NCBI GenBank assembly: GCA_016124675.1
Contig: WGNG01000011.1
Coordinates: 62,001-126,000 of the forward strand
Source of the DNA: Alphaproteobacteria bacterium
GTDB taxonomy: Bacteria; Pseudomonadota; Alphaproteobacteria; Caulobacterales; Maricaulaceae
DNA: 64,000 nucleotides
Direction: 5' to 3'
Positions 38,501 to 45,992 of the stretch are shown piece by piece. The notes under the pieces were generated by a model. It made no database searches and was not told the origin of the DNA. It worked only from the letters and a program-made list of their open reading frames with translations. Each line of letters begins with the position of its first letter. Within the stretch, counting starts at the first letter, position 1. The translations under genes and the position numbers were made by a program.

Positions 38501-40092
38501 TGGGAGAAGTTCTGGCGGAAATAATGATATACGGGCCGGTAGCGGTTGGACAAAACCGCCAGCGGGCTGTCATCGCCCATGGAGCCGACGGCTTCCTTGC
38601 CGGTCTCGGCCATGGGCGACAGGATGATCTCCACATCCTCCAGCGACAGGCCGGCGGCGGCCTGGCGGCGGGCGCGCTCGGCCTCGCCGAACAACAGCGC
38701 TTCCGGGCCGGGGCCGATCTCGGCCTCGATATTCTTGACGTTTTTCAGCCAGTCCTCGTACGGGTGCTTGGCCGCCAGCATGTCGAGCATCTCATGCTCG
38801 CGCATGAACCCGCCCTCGTGCAGGTCAACGCCGATCATGCGCCCGGGCGTCACCGCGCCGCGCTCGACCACCGCATCGGGGTCCAGCGGCGCCATGCCGG
38901 TTTCCGAACCCACCGCGAGCAGGCCGTCGCGCGTCAGGCTCCAGCGCAGCGGGCGCAGGCCATTGCGGTCGAGGCCCGCAATCGCCCAGCGTCCGTCGCA
39001 GGCGACCACCGCCGCCGGCCCGTCCCAGGGCTCCATCACCGAATTGCAGTATTCGTACAGGCCCCGCCACGCGCCCGGCATCAGCTCGGAGCGCTTGGAC
39101 CAGGCTTCGGGGATCAGCAGCGTCTTGGCCATGGGCGCGGTGCGCCCGGCGCGCACCAGCACTTCAAACACCTCGTCGAGAGCCGCTGAATCCGACGCGC
39201 CCGCGCTGATCACCGGCTTGACCACATCCTCGGCGTCCCTGAACGCCTTGGCCGCCATGAGAATCTCATGGCTTTTCATCCAGTTGCGATTGCCCTTGAG
39301 CGTATTGATCTCGCCATTATGGGCAAGCATGCGGAAGGGCTGGGCCAGACGCCATTCGGGAAAGGTGTTGGTGGAATAGCGCTGGTGGAAGATGGCAAAC
39401 GACGACACGAAGCGCGCGTCGCGCAGATCGGGATAGAAGGTGTCGATGGCCTCGGCCAGGAACATGCCCTTGTAGACCACGTCGCGCGCCGACAGCGATG
39501 CGACGTAGAAGCCCGGCAGGGCATCCTCGCGCGCGCGCGCCTCGATCCGGCGGCGCACCAGATAGAGCGCGCGCTCCAGCACGGAAGGCGCGCGTTTCCT
39601 GGGGTCTTCAAACAGGATCTGCTCGATGGCGGGCCGGGTGGAAGCGGCCTTGTCGCCCAGGCAGGACGGGTCGATGGGCGCCTGGCGCCAGCCATACAGG
39701 CGCAGCCCGGCGCGCAGCACCTCGGTCTCGACAATGGTGCGCGAACGCTCCTGCGCCGCAAAATCGGTGCGCGGCAGGAAGATCATCCCCACCCCGATGA
39801 CGCCGGACCCCGGCGCATGGCCGGTGCGCGCCACCTGCGCCTTGAAGAAATCCTGCGGGATGCCGACGCGCAGGCCCGCGCCATCACCGGTCTTGCCGTC
39901 TGCGTCCACCGCGCCGCGATGCCAGACGGCCTTGAGCGCCTTGATCGCCAGCTCCACCACTTCACGCCGGGGCGTGGCGTGGATGTCGGCGATCAGCCCG
40001 ACGCCGCAGGCATCGCGCTCGGAGTCGGCCTCGTAAGCGTTCGCGGCGATCAGGCGGTCGCGATTGCCGAGATAGCGCTGCGCGGCGTTCAT
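35587..40092 (-). CDS. gltB: Glutamate synthase (NADPH) large subunit
   Basis: 1501 aa. Transfers the amide of glutamine to 2-oxoglutarate to give two glutamates. The N-terminal class II glutaminase domain begins at Cys29 (DACGVGLIADIH), implying a 28-residue propeptide. The central and FMN-binding domains include PPHHDIYSIEDLAQLI and GGTGASP. The 3Fe-4S site is CLMVRQCHSNTCPVGICTQ. The C-terminal GXGXG domain is present. The start overlaps the gltD stop (ATGA), so gltD is upstream of gltB, opposite to the E. coli order. Confidence 0.98.
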   Translation of the reverse strand: MNAAQRYLGNRDRLIAANAYEADSERDACGVGLIADIHATPRREVVELAIKALKAVWHRGAVDADGKTGDGAGLRVGIPQDFFKAQVARTGHAPGSGVIGVGMIFLPRTDFAAQERSRTIVETEVLRAGLRLYGWRQAPIDPSCLGDKAASTRPAIEQILFEDPRKRAPSVLERALYLVRRRIEARAREDALPGFYVASLSARDVVYKGMFLAEAIDTFYPDLRDARFVSSFAIFHQRYSTNTFPEWRLAQPFRMLAHNGEINTLKGNRNWMKSHEILMAAKAFRDAEDVVKPVISAGASDSAALDEVFEVLVRAGRTAPMAKTLLIPEAWSKRSELMPGAWRGLYEYCNSVMEPWDGPAAVVACDGRWAIAGLDRNGLRPLRWSLTRDGLLAVGSETGMAPLDPDAVVERGAVTPGRMIGVDLHEGGFMREHEMLDMLAAKHPYEDWLKNVKNIEAEIGPGPEALLFGEAERARRQAAAGLSLEDVEIILSPMAETGKEAVGSMGDDSPLAVLSNRYRPVYHYFRQNFSQVTNPPIDPLREGRVMSLKTRFKNLGNILATDEAQTNVFVLDSPVLTNGMYARLRAVLGERVTEVDATFPAEEATGAGGGLMRALDRIRADAEAAVRGGAEHLVLTDEAQGPQRCSVPMALAAGAAHTHLTRKGLRTYCSLNVRAADVTDAHGLAVLIGLGATTVNPYVAFETVGARTQRGLGALTPERKALNMKLALDAGLLKIMSKMGISVVSSYRGGCNFEVLGLSRAVAMEYLGGVTSRISGIGLAGLEQTLAELHAWAWRDDGAVRLPVGGFYRQRASGEVHAVEARSVIALQKAVREEDYAAFREYVALQTRDADPIQLRDLLEPRALGPSIDVSRCESVNEIRQRFVTPGMSLGALSPEAHGALNVAMNRIGAKSVSGEGGEDRSRYAPMANGDNMNSAVKQVASGRFGVTAEYLNQCREIEIKIAQGAKPGEGGQLPGFKVTEMIARLRHATPGTTLISPPPHHDIYSIEDLAQLIYDLKQINPEARVCVKLVAAAGVGAVAAGVAKAHADVILISGNVGGTGASPQTSIKFAGAPLELGLSEAHQVLSLNGLRERITLRADGGIRTGRDVVITAMLGAEEFGIGTTSLIALGCLMVRQCHSNTCPVGICTQDDDLRQRFTGMADHVVNLMTFIARDTREILARLGAERLEDVIGRADLLDQVSRGADHLDDLDLNPLLVRVDPQARPPRSTRTQRNAVAASLDEQILKDAAPVFTRREKMQLVYDVKNTDRAVGARVSSAIVRAFGPDGLEDGQLTLRLAGSAGQSLGAFSAKGLRIELEGDANDYVGKGLSGATIAIRPYGGARRHGAGDVIIGNTVLYGATSGRLFAAGGAGQRFAVRNSGASVVVEGCGANGCEYMTGGVAVILGKVGDNFAAGMTGGEAFVLDEDGRLEPRLNGETVFLAELKGEAEARCRSLIEAHYAATGSLHAAAILNDWEARRPEFRHVVPFEPAKIEAGARRA

Positions 40093-41528
40093 TCGGCCAT
40101 CTCCGCCACTCTGGACACAGCCATTTCACGCGCGCGGGCCATCAGATCGGCGTCAATCTCCGCCGCCGCGTCCATGCCGTCGCGCACCGCCCAGACCACC
40201 AGCGAGGCGCCGCGCACCGCGTCGCCGCCGGCATAGACGCCGGGGATGGAGGTGCGGCAGCGGCCCGTAACGCGCAGCGTGCCGCGCGGCGACATCTCAA
40301 GCTGGGGCGCGCCGTACTGGGCCGGAAAGTCTTCCGGTTCAAAGCCCAGCGCCGCAATCACCATGTCGGCAGGCGCGTCATGCTCCTGACCCGGGGACGG
40401 CATGGGGCGCCGGCGTCCGCTGGAATCGGGAGCGCCCAGCACCATGCGCTGGATGCGCACGCCGGTGGCCGTGTCCGCATCGCCCAGAATGGCGGCGGGC
40501 GCGCACAGCCAGTCGAATGTCACGCCCTCTTCCTCGGCATGGGCGACCTCGCGAGCGGAGCCGGGCATGTTCACCCGGTCGCGGCGGTAGACACACGACA
40601 CGCTGGCCGCGCCCTGGCGCACTGCGGTGCGCACGCAGTCCATCGCCGTATCGCCGCCGCCGATCACGATGACGCGCTTGCCCTGTGCATCAAGGCGGCC
40701 ATTATCGGCGATATCCTCGCCAAAGCCACGCCGGTTCGACGCTGTGAGATAGTCCAGCGCGGGCACCAGCCCGCGCCCGCCGCCGCCGGGACAGGTCAGC
40801 GCCCGCGCCGCATAGGCGCCCGCCGCGATATAGACCGCGTCATGCTGGCCGCGCAGCTCGTCGAGGCTCGCGTCTCGCCCCACCTCGAAATTGAGTTTGA
40901 AGACGATCCCGCCCTGTTCAAGGCGCGCGACGCGGCGCGCCACGACGGATTTGTCCAGCTTGAAATTGGGAATGCCATAGACCAGAAGCCCGCCCGCGCG
41001 GTCGTGCCGGTCATAAACCGTCACCTGATGGCCCCGCTCGCGCAGGCGTTCGGCCGCGGAAAGGCCCGCCGGTCCCGCGCCGATGATTGCGACCGAGAAG
41101 CCGGTGGCGACGCCCGGGCGCAGCGGCTTGACCCAGCCATTCGCCCAGGCGGTCTCGGTGATGTGGGTCTCCACCGAGCCGATGGTCACCGCGCCATGAC
41201 CCGATTGCTCGATGACGCAGGCGCCTTCGCACAAGCGGTCCTGGGGGCAGATGCGCCCGCACACTTCAGGCATGGTCGAGGTCGCCGAGGACAGCTCGTA
41301 AGCCTCCTCCATGCGCCCTTCGGCGGCCAGCATCAGCCAGTCGGGGATGTCGTTGTGCAAGGGGCAGCCGGTCTGGCAGAACGGCACGCCGCATTGCGAG
41401 CAGCGCTCGGCCTGCTGCGCGCCGCGCTCGGGCGAGAAAGGGGCGTAGATTTCATCAAAATCCTGACGGCGCGCGTCCGCAGGGCGCTTGTCAGGATAGC
41501 GCTGACCGGTGGTCGTGAACTTCAGCAC
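40089..41528 (-). CDS. gltD: Glutamate synthase small subunit
   Basis: 479 aa. Supplies electrons from NADPH to GltB. Cysteine clusters for 4Fe-4S centres are CSQCGVPFCQTGCPLHNDIPDW and CGRICPQDRLCEGAC. FAD site IIGAGPAGLSAAERLRERG and NADPH site VIGGGDTAMDCVRTA follow. The start is GTG 41528 with GAGGAG upstream. It is first in the gltDB operon, and a perfect 17-bp palindrome lies about 70 bases before its start. Confidence 0.97.
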   Translation of the reverse strand: MLKFTTTGQRYPDKRPADARRQDFDEIYAPFSPERGAQQAERCSQCGVPFCQTGCPLHNDIPDWLMLAAEGRMEEAYELSSATSTMPEVCGRICPQDRLCEGACVIEQSGHGAVTIGSVETHITETAWANGWVKPLRPGVATGFSVAIIGAGPAGLSAAERLRERGHQVTVYDRHDRAGGLLVYGIPNFKLDKSVVARRVARLEQGGIVFKLNFEVGRDASLDELRGQHDAVYIAAGAYAARALTCPGGGGRGLVPALDYLTASNRRGFGEDIADNGRLDAQGKRVIVIGGGDTAMDCVRTAVRQGAASVSCVYRRDRVNMPGSAREVAHAEEEGVTFDWLCAPAAILGDADTATGVRIQRMVLGAPDSSGRRRPMPSPGQEHDAPADMVIAALGFEPEDFPAQYGAPQLEMSPRGTLRVTGRCRTSIPGVYAGGDAVRGASLVVWAVRDGMDAAAEIDADLMARAREMAVSRVAEMAE

Positions 41529-41598
41529 AGTCGCGTCTCCTCACCCGCCGGCGGCGCAAGTTTCCGCTGTTCAGGAATGGTCCGTCATTTGTCCGGAC

Positions 41599-41615
41599 TT
41601 GTTGCATTGCAACAA
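41599..41615. promoter_or_regulatory. 17-bp perfect palindrome, candidate operator of gltDB
   Basis: TTGTTGCATTGCAACAA, eight-base arms around one central base, between the marR stop and the gltD start. The size and the central TTGCA fit a MarR-type dimer site. A related ATTGCAAT overlaps the marR start at 42118-42125, which suggests the neighbouring regulator as the binder. Confidence 0.55.
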
Positions 41616-41672
41616 ATTACGGGCGCTCGCGCAAGGGGGCGTGAAAACCGCGCGCCGCCCGGCCTCGCCGCC

Positions 41673-42119
41673 TCAGCCGACCGGATCGGACGCGTCAGAG
41701 GCGAGGCGCGTCAGCGCATCATACAGGGTATCAGCCGCCTCGTCGCCCAGCCGCTCGTCCAGCTCGGCGTTGAAGGCGCGCAGCACGGTGTCGGCGCGTT
41801 CGGCGGCGCGGCGGCCCGCCTCGCTCAAGGCTACCAGCGCGCCGCGCCGGTCCCTGGCATCGCGCCGGCGCGTGACGAGGCCGGCCTCTTCCATGCGCGA
41901 GACAAGACCCGTGACCGCCGGGGCTCCCAGCGCCAGCACATCGCCGATGGCGCCCATGCGCCGCTCGCCCCGGCGCAGCAGCAAGAACAGCACGGCGGCC
42001 TGGCTGGCGCTGACGCCGGCCTCGGCGCGCAAACGCTGGTCGGCGTCCCGGCTGAGGCGCCGGGCCGCGATTTCGATCAGCAAAAACAGCCGCCGGTCAA
42101 CGGCGCGAATGCGGGCCAT
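41673..42119 (-). CDS. MarR family transcriptional regulator
   Basis: 148 aa. Winged helix with LRAEAGVSASQAAVLFLLLRRG, MGAIGDVLALGAPAVTGLVSRMEEAGLVTRRRDARDRR (recognition helix and wing with the D-R-R motif) and dimerisation helices at both ends. MarR proteins repress targets until a small ligand binds. GGGGAGGG precedes the ATG. The gene is directly upstream of gltD on the same strand with 144 bases between, including a palindrome, so it may regulate gltDB. The ligand is unknown. Confidence 0.9.
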   Translation of the reverse strand: MARIRAVDRRLFLLIEIAARRLSRDADQRLRAEAGVSASQAAVLFLLLRRGERRMGAIGDVLALGAPAVTGLVSRMEEAGLVTRRRDARDRRGALVALSEAGRRAAERADTVLRAFNAELDERLGDEAADTLYDALTRLASDASDPVG

Positions 42120-42125
42120 TGCAAT
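42118..42125. promoter_or_regulatory. Small palindrome at the marR start
   Basis: ATTGCAAT overlaps the ATG of the MarR gene and sits beside its ribosome site. It shares CATTGCAA with the palindrome before gltD, so it could be an autoregulatory half-site. Eight bases alone are weak evidence. Confidence 0.25.
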
Positions 42126-42263
42126 ACCCTCCCCCGATTCCTTCGGGTGTGAAAGAGTTTTCGCGCCTTGTCACATCGGCGCCAGGGGCCTAGCGTGTGC
42201 CAAAGTTGAGTTTGCGACCGCGCACGCTCTTGCGCCGGCGGTCATTTTGAAGGGTGCAACAAC

Positions 42264-42575
42264 ATGAAATATATTGCTTTGGCCGCCATGCTCGGCCTGT
42301 TCGCCTCCGCCTGCGCCACCACGGAGGGCGCGACGCAGGCGCGCGCCGACGCAGCGGCAAGCCAGGCTGTGGCCAGCGCGGAAGACCTCGCCCGGGCCGA
42401 GCGCGAGGGCTATGACCCCTATGCGATCCGCTGCGAACGCCAGACGGTGCTGGGCTCGCGCCTGCCCGCGCGCCAGGTCTGCCGTCCCGAATGGGAGTGG
42501 CGCGCCATGCAGGAGACCAGCCAGGACGCCGTGCGGCACGTCCAGAGCCAAGGCACGCCCATGAACAGCAACTAG
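42264..42575 (+). CDS. Small lipoprotein, 103 aa
   Basis: Signal peptide with cysteine in FASAC near residue 17. The mature part has an Ala/Glu-rich helix, then a compact motif YAIRCERQTVLGSRLPARQVCRPEWEW with two cysteines that could form a disulfide. I recall similar small proteins with an R-C-x-R ... G-S-R-L-P-x-R-x-C core in Caulobacterales and Sphingomonadales; no function is known. AAGGG upstream supports the start. Divergent from marR across 144 bases. Confidence 0.75.
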   Translation: MKYIALAAMLGLFASACATTEGATQARADAAASQAVASAEDLARAEREGYDPYAIRCERQTVLGSRLPARQVCRPEWEWRAMQETSQDAVRHVQSQGTPMNSN

Positions 42576-42582
42576 AACGTGG

Positions 42583-42676
42583 CCCGGCCTCACTGCGTCA
42601 GGGCGAACGCTCAAGTCCTTGATTTAAAACGCAGTTTTTCCTGAAGCCGGCGCCCGCTCCTGCCAGTTGCGCTCCA
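42583..42676. repeat. Dispersed intergenic repeat, copy 2 (about 94 bp)
   Basis: Related to 34766-34860: shared CCCGGCCTxACTGCGTC at the left, GAAGCCGG in the middle and CAGTTGCGCTCCA at the right. The total length is nearly the same, while the central part has diverged. It sits between the convergent small-lipoprotein and methyltransferase genes. Confidence 0.6.
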
Positions 42677-42687
42677 AGGCCAGCCGC

Positions 42688-43344
42688 TCACCCGGCGAAG
42701 CGCCACACGCGCGCCTGCCTGACCTCGCGATCCTCCAGATCGCGGGAGACAGGCGTGTCGTAGCGCGCCAAAGCCTCCAGCCGGGCCCTGGGCAGAAAGG
42801 TCCGGCCCGGGTCGCCGATCAGCACCACCGCGCCGCGCGCGTGCAGGCTGGCGAGCCAGCCGGCGATGCGCGCCGCGCCGGGCGCTTCGTAGAAGACGTC
42901 CCCGGCCAGCACCACGTCCCAGCCGGCGTCCGAGCCGATGACATCGGCCAGCTGCACGTCCAGCGTCACGCCATTGAGCCCGGCGTTGAGCCGGGCCGCC
43001 GCCACGGCGAAAGGATCAATCTCGCTGGCGTCGACCCGGGCCGCGCCCGCCCTCGCCGCGCCAATCCCCGCCACCGCGCAACCGCAGGCGAAATCAAGCA
43101 CGTGCGCGCCGGCCACAAGGTCCGGGTTATCCATGACATGGCGCGCCAGCGCCTGCCCGCCCGCCCAGGCGAACGCCCAGAAGGGCGGCGGCAGCCCGAT
43201 TTCGCCCAGCGCCTCTTCGGTGCGGGTCCAGATTTCGATGGTTTCGTCAGCGAGATGAAAGCGCAGTTCCGGCGTCAGCGGCGCGCTGGCGATGCGCGTG
43301 TGGCGGGAGATGAAGGCGTCTGAAGGGCCGGTCGGGATTGTCAT
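42688..43344 (-). CDS. SAM-dependent methyltransferase (ETFB-lysine-methyltransferase-like)
   Basis: 218 aa class I methyltransferase. Motif I is VLDFACGCAVAGIGAARAGA; the acidic residue that binds the ribose is in DASEIDPFAVAAA; motif IV-like WDVVLAGDVFYE. PPPFWAFAWAGGQALARHVM near residue 55 is characteristic of the COG3897/ETFBKMT protein-lysine methyltransferase group. The likely role is methylation of a protein (ETF beta in relatives). Substrate inferred only. Confidence 0.84.
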   Translation of the reverse strand: MTIPTGPSDAFISRHTRIASAPLTPELRFHLADETIEIWTRTEEALGEIGLPPPFWAFAWAGGQALARHVMDNPDLVAGAHVLDFACGCAVAGIGAARAGAARVDASEIDPFAVAAARLNAGLNGVTLDVQLADVIGSDAGWDVVLAGDVFYEAPGAARIAGWLASLHARGAVVLIGDPGRTFLPRARLEALARYDTPVSRDLEDREVRQARVWRFAG

Positions 43345-43729
43345 GGCGCAGGTCTAGACCGGAGCCCGCCCGGGGGCCAGCGGTCAGTGCGCTCTACGGC
43401 GCCAGAGGGTGCACAAGGTGGGACCCGCCTCGAGCGGCGCTGGCTCTCGATCGCCCCCTCAGACGAAAGCGTGCCGCGCTGACACACTCGAGACGGGCCC
43501 CGGACCGGGCATCGCAAGGCACGTGCTAAATCTGCCCGGTCTGTGGCGCTGGCGGCGGGCGCGGCGCGCATGCGCCATCGGTGGGGAGGCCAGATCAGCA
43601 GACACCCGCGCCGCACCCACCGCCATGACAGGCACGGTGACAGGCAAGTGCGTCGCGATTTGATCCGGATTGGGGAATCTTCGCCGCCGGTCCGCCGCAA
43701 TCGGGGCGCCGGCGTTCATCCTGGCGTCA
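43345..43729. other. Gene-free stretch, 385 bp
   Basis: Nothing convincing is seen. Open frames on both strands are short, Arg/Ala/Pro-rich and lack ribosome sites. There is a mild cluster of GACAGGCA-like words (43624-43650) but no clear hairpin or promoter. It separates the methyltransferase start from the end of the zinc operon. Confidence 0.5.
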
Positions 43730-44269
43730 TCAATTGCGGTAGGGCTGAAGGCCGGTGAGTTCCAGCGTGTAGGCGGTGTCGGCCAGCTCGCTGTCCTGGC
43801 GGCGCGTGCGCATCACGCCTTCGGCGAAGACCGGCTCCCAAAGGCCCTGCACCGACACGCCGTCTGGGGCCTGGACATAGATGAGCTGGTTGGGCGGGGG
43901 CGGAGGCACATGCACGCATGCGCCGATGAACGGCACCAGCAGGAAGCGCGACACCTCGCCCGAGGCCGAAAAGTCGAACGGCAGCACGAAGCCGGCGATC
44001 CGCACGCGTTCGCCGTCGAGCGCCTCCACGACATTGAAGGTGCGGATCTGCGGCATCTGGTCATCGCCGAAATGATCAAAGCCGAATTCGATGGCCTGGA
44101 CCTGCTCGAGCATGGCGATCCGCTCGGCTTCGCCCGGCGGCAGGAGATCGGCCCAGATGAGATCGCGATACGCCTCGTCGCGGCTCTGGCCTGCGAAGGC
44201 CGGCGCGGCGAGACTGGCCAGACACAGGGCCAGGATGGCGGCGATCATGCGCATCATGTCATGATACAT
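43730..44269 (-). CDS. DUF3299 protein (ZrgE-like)
   Basis: About 179 aa from the chosen ATG. Signal peptide MMRMIAAILALCLASLAAPAFA. The mature protein carries the DUF3299 hallmarks GFVLPFDFSASGEVSRFLLVP, ACVHVPPPPPNQLIYVQ and VQGLWEPVF. In Vibrio a member (ZrgE) belongs to a Zur-controlled zinc-uptake operon. A GTG start at 44302 and several nearby ATGs are alternatives, because no clear ribosome site singles one out. It is the third gene of the operon, just after the His-rich protein. Confidence 0.82.
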   Translation of the reverse strand: MYHDMMRMIAAILALCLASLAAPAFAGQSRDEAYRDLIWADLLPPGEAERIAMLEQVQAIEFGFDHFGDDQMPQIRTFNVVEALDGERVRIAGFVLPFDFSASGEVSRFLLVPFIGACVHVPPPPPNQLIYVQAPDGVSVQGLWEPVFAEGVMRTRRQDSELADTAYTLELTGLQPYRN

Positions 44270-44306
44270 GCGCGCGCGGCCGCCCCGCATCAAGACCGTC
44301 ACGCTG

Positions 44307-44987
44307 TTACGGCGCGATCACCGCATTGCCGGCGGTGAGCGTCGCGGCCGAGGCGGAGCCGCCGCCGACAAAGCTCGCCTGAAGGCTCTCAAGCCGTTCA
44401 AACGCCGCAAACAGGCCGCTGGCGTCGAGCTGTGTGGCGCGCGCAGGGCTCTCGCACATGAAGGTCCAGCTGATCGCCAGATCGCTGACGCCGGCATAGC
44501 GGTCCCCGGCGGCGTCATCGTGGGCGTGGTCATCGCCGTGGTCGTGGCTGTGCTCGTGGCCGTGGCCATCATGATCATGGCCGTCGCCGTGGCCGTGATC
44601 ATGCTCATCGCCATGATCGTGGCCGTGCGGCTCGCTTTCGCCGTGGCCGTGACCGCCGCTCACGCCCTCGACGTCGACGGTGGCCAGGCTGCAGCCCGCC
44701 TGCTCCGGGAAGGCGACCGGCGCGCGATCAAACGCCGCATAGGCGGCGTCGATGGCGGCGCGTTCCTCGTCGCTGGCGGCGGCGCGTTCGAAGCCGAAGA
44801 AATTATAGGCGGCGCCGCTGAGCACCACCAGGGCTGCGCCTGAATTGGCGTCGACGGCGACGTCCAGCGCCGCCGCGCCATGCACGTGCGCGCCCAGCTG
44901 GCGCATCGGGGCGTCATCGGCGAGCGCCGCGGCGCCCGACATCACCAGCGCCATCGCAGCGCCGCTCAGCAGTCTTGAAGCAGTCAT
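44307..44987 (-). CDS. ZrgA-like periplasmic zinc-binding protein (DUF2796)
   Basis: 226 aa. Signal peptide MTASRLLSGAAMALVMSGAAALA, then the DUF2796 opening RQLGAHVHGAAALDVAVD. A central histidine/aspartate/glycine run lies at about 110-157 (GHDHGDEHDHGHGDGHDHDG and more), then LAISWTFMCESPARATQLD, typical of the family's C-terminal half. The His-rich loop should bind several zinc ions in the periplasm. The start overlaps the ZIP stop by four bases (ATGA), so it is translationally coupled to the transporter. Confidence 0.9.
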   Translation of the reverse strand: MTASRLLSGAAMALVMSGAAALADDAPMRQLGAHVHGAAALDVAVDANSGAALVVLSGAAYNFFGFERAAASDEERAAIDAAYAAFDRAPVAFPEQAGCSLATVDVEGVSGGHGHGESEPHGHDHGDEHDHGHGDGHDHDGHGHEHSHDHGDDHAHDDAAGDRYAGVSDLAISWTFMCESPARATQLDASGLFAAFERLESLQASFVGGGSASAATLTAGNAVIAP

Positions 44988-45916
44988 GGGTTTGGCTCCT
45001 GTGGCAGAGGATGATCGTGGGGATCTGCGTGATCATGATCGTGATCATGCGCATCATCATGGGCGTGATTGTGGCGGTGCGCGCCTGGCCCGTGATGGAT
45101 GTGGCCGCCATGCGGGTGATCATGGGCATGATCATGGCGGGCGTGGTCATGATGGGCAGGGCCGTGGTGAACGTGGTCGTGGCCCATGAGCATGACTGCC
45201 GCGGCGCCGGCGCCGGCGAACACCGCGCCGCCCCCGCGCAACACCCCGGCGGCCAGCGCTTCACTGAGCAGGTGCGCCGCGCCGACATGCAAAAGGAGCC
45301 CCGCCACCAGCGCCATCAGGATGGTCAACGGACCGGTGTCGAGCGCCGCCGCGAACGGGGCGGTGGCGACAGCGGCGGCCAGCATGGTCAGGCCCGCCGC
45401 GGCGAAGGCGAGCCAGGCCGCCAGCCGGTCGCCCAGCCCGGCGCGCTGCAACAGGATGAAGCACACCACCGCCACCGGCAGCTGGTGCGCGACGAGGCCG
45501 ACGCCGGCGGTCGCGGCCAAAGCCGGCTCCAGCGCGTGGGTGACGGCGAAAATCACCCCGTCGAGGGCTGAATGGATCGCCAGCGCGCCGACTGCGGCCA
45601 GGGCCGCTGCGCGGGCGCGCGCCGATCCGGGCCCGGCGGACACCGACGCCACCGCCGAACCGCCGGTCAGGCCCTGCAGCACGAACCCGCCGGCGAATCC
45701 TGCCAGCACCAGCCACGGCGCATGTCCGCCTGCGGAGAGGGCTGACGGGATCAGCTCCACCACGGCCAGCGTCACGACAAGGCCGCCGGCGAAGGCGGCG
45801 AAGAGCGGCGAATGCTGGCGCGTGAAGCCGGCCCCGCGCAGCGCGAGCAGAACGGCAAGGCCCACGGCGCCAGCAGCGACGAGCCCGAAGGCCAGGGCGG
45901 ACAGGGACGGGCTCAC
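44984..45916 (-). CDS. ZIP-family metal transporter with His-rich tail
   Basis: 310 aa, about eight membrane segments up to residue ~245. TM4 has the metal-site motif AIHSALDGVIFAVTH and TM5 has GLVAHQLPVAVV, as in ZIP zinc importers. A cytoplasmic or periplasmic tail of about 65 residues is dominated by His (HVHHGPAHHDHARHDHAHDH and on), an unusual feature for a bacterial ZIP. GTG 45916 follows GGAG. It is first in a three-gene zinc operon and has a Zur-like site 20 bases upstream. Confidence 0.88.
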   Translation of the reverse strand: MSPSLSALAFGLVAAGAVGLAVLLALRGAGFTRQHSPLFAAFAGGLVVTLAVVELIPSALSAGGHAPWLVLAGFAGGFVLQGLTGGSAVASVSAGPGSARARAAALAAVGALAIHSALDGVIFAVTHALEPALAATAGVGLVAHQLPVAVVCFILLQRAGLGDRLAAWLAFAAAGLTMLAAAVATAPFAAALDTGPLTILMALVAGLLLHVGAAHLLSEALAAGVLRGGGAVFAGAGAAAVMLMGHDHVHHGPAHHDHARHDHAHDHPHGGHIHHGPGAHRHNHAHDDAHDHDHDHADPHDHPLPQEPNP

Positions 45917-45935
45917 GCGGGTCAGGCTCCGGCTG

Positions 45936-45951
45936 TGTTATAAAGTTACGT
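45936..45951. promoter_or_regulatory. Candidate Zur box before the ZIP operon
   Basis: TGTTATAAAGTTACGT matches the Zur consensus form TGTTATAATATAACAT at 12 of 16 positions and lies 20 bases before the ZIP start in an otherwise GC-rich gap. The TATAAC on the minus strand could also serve as the -10 element, so binding would block transcription. Confidence 0.5.
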
Positions 45952-45992
45952 GCATCTAGTGCTTCGCCTCGCCCGATGCAAGCAGGGCGCGC

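Noticed and set aside
43459-43719. Minus-strand 86-codon frame in the gap after the methyltransferase
   Set aside because: Ala/Arg/Pro-rich without a ribosome site, signal peptide or known motif.
44520-45180. Apparent tandem DNA repeats (CATGATCATG-like)
   Set aside because: They are the His-Asp codon runs of the ZrgA-like and ZIP proteins, explained by coding.
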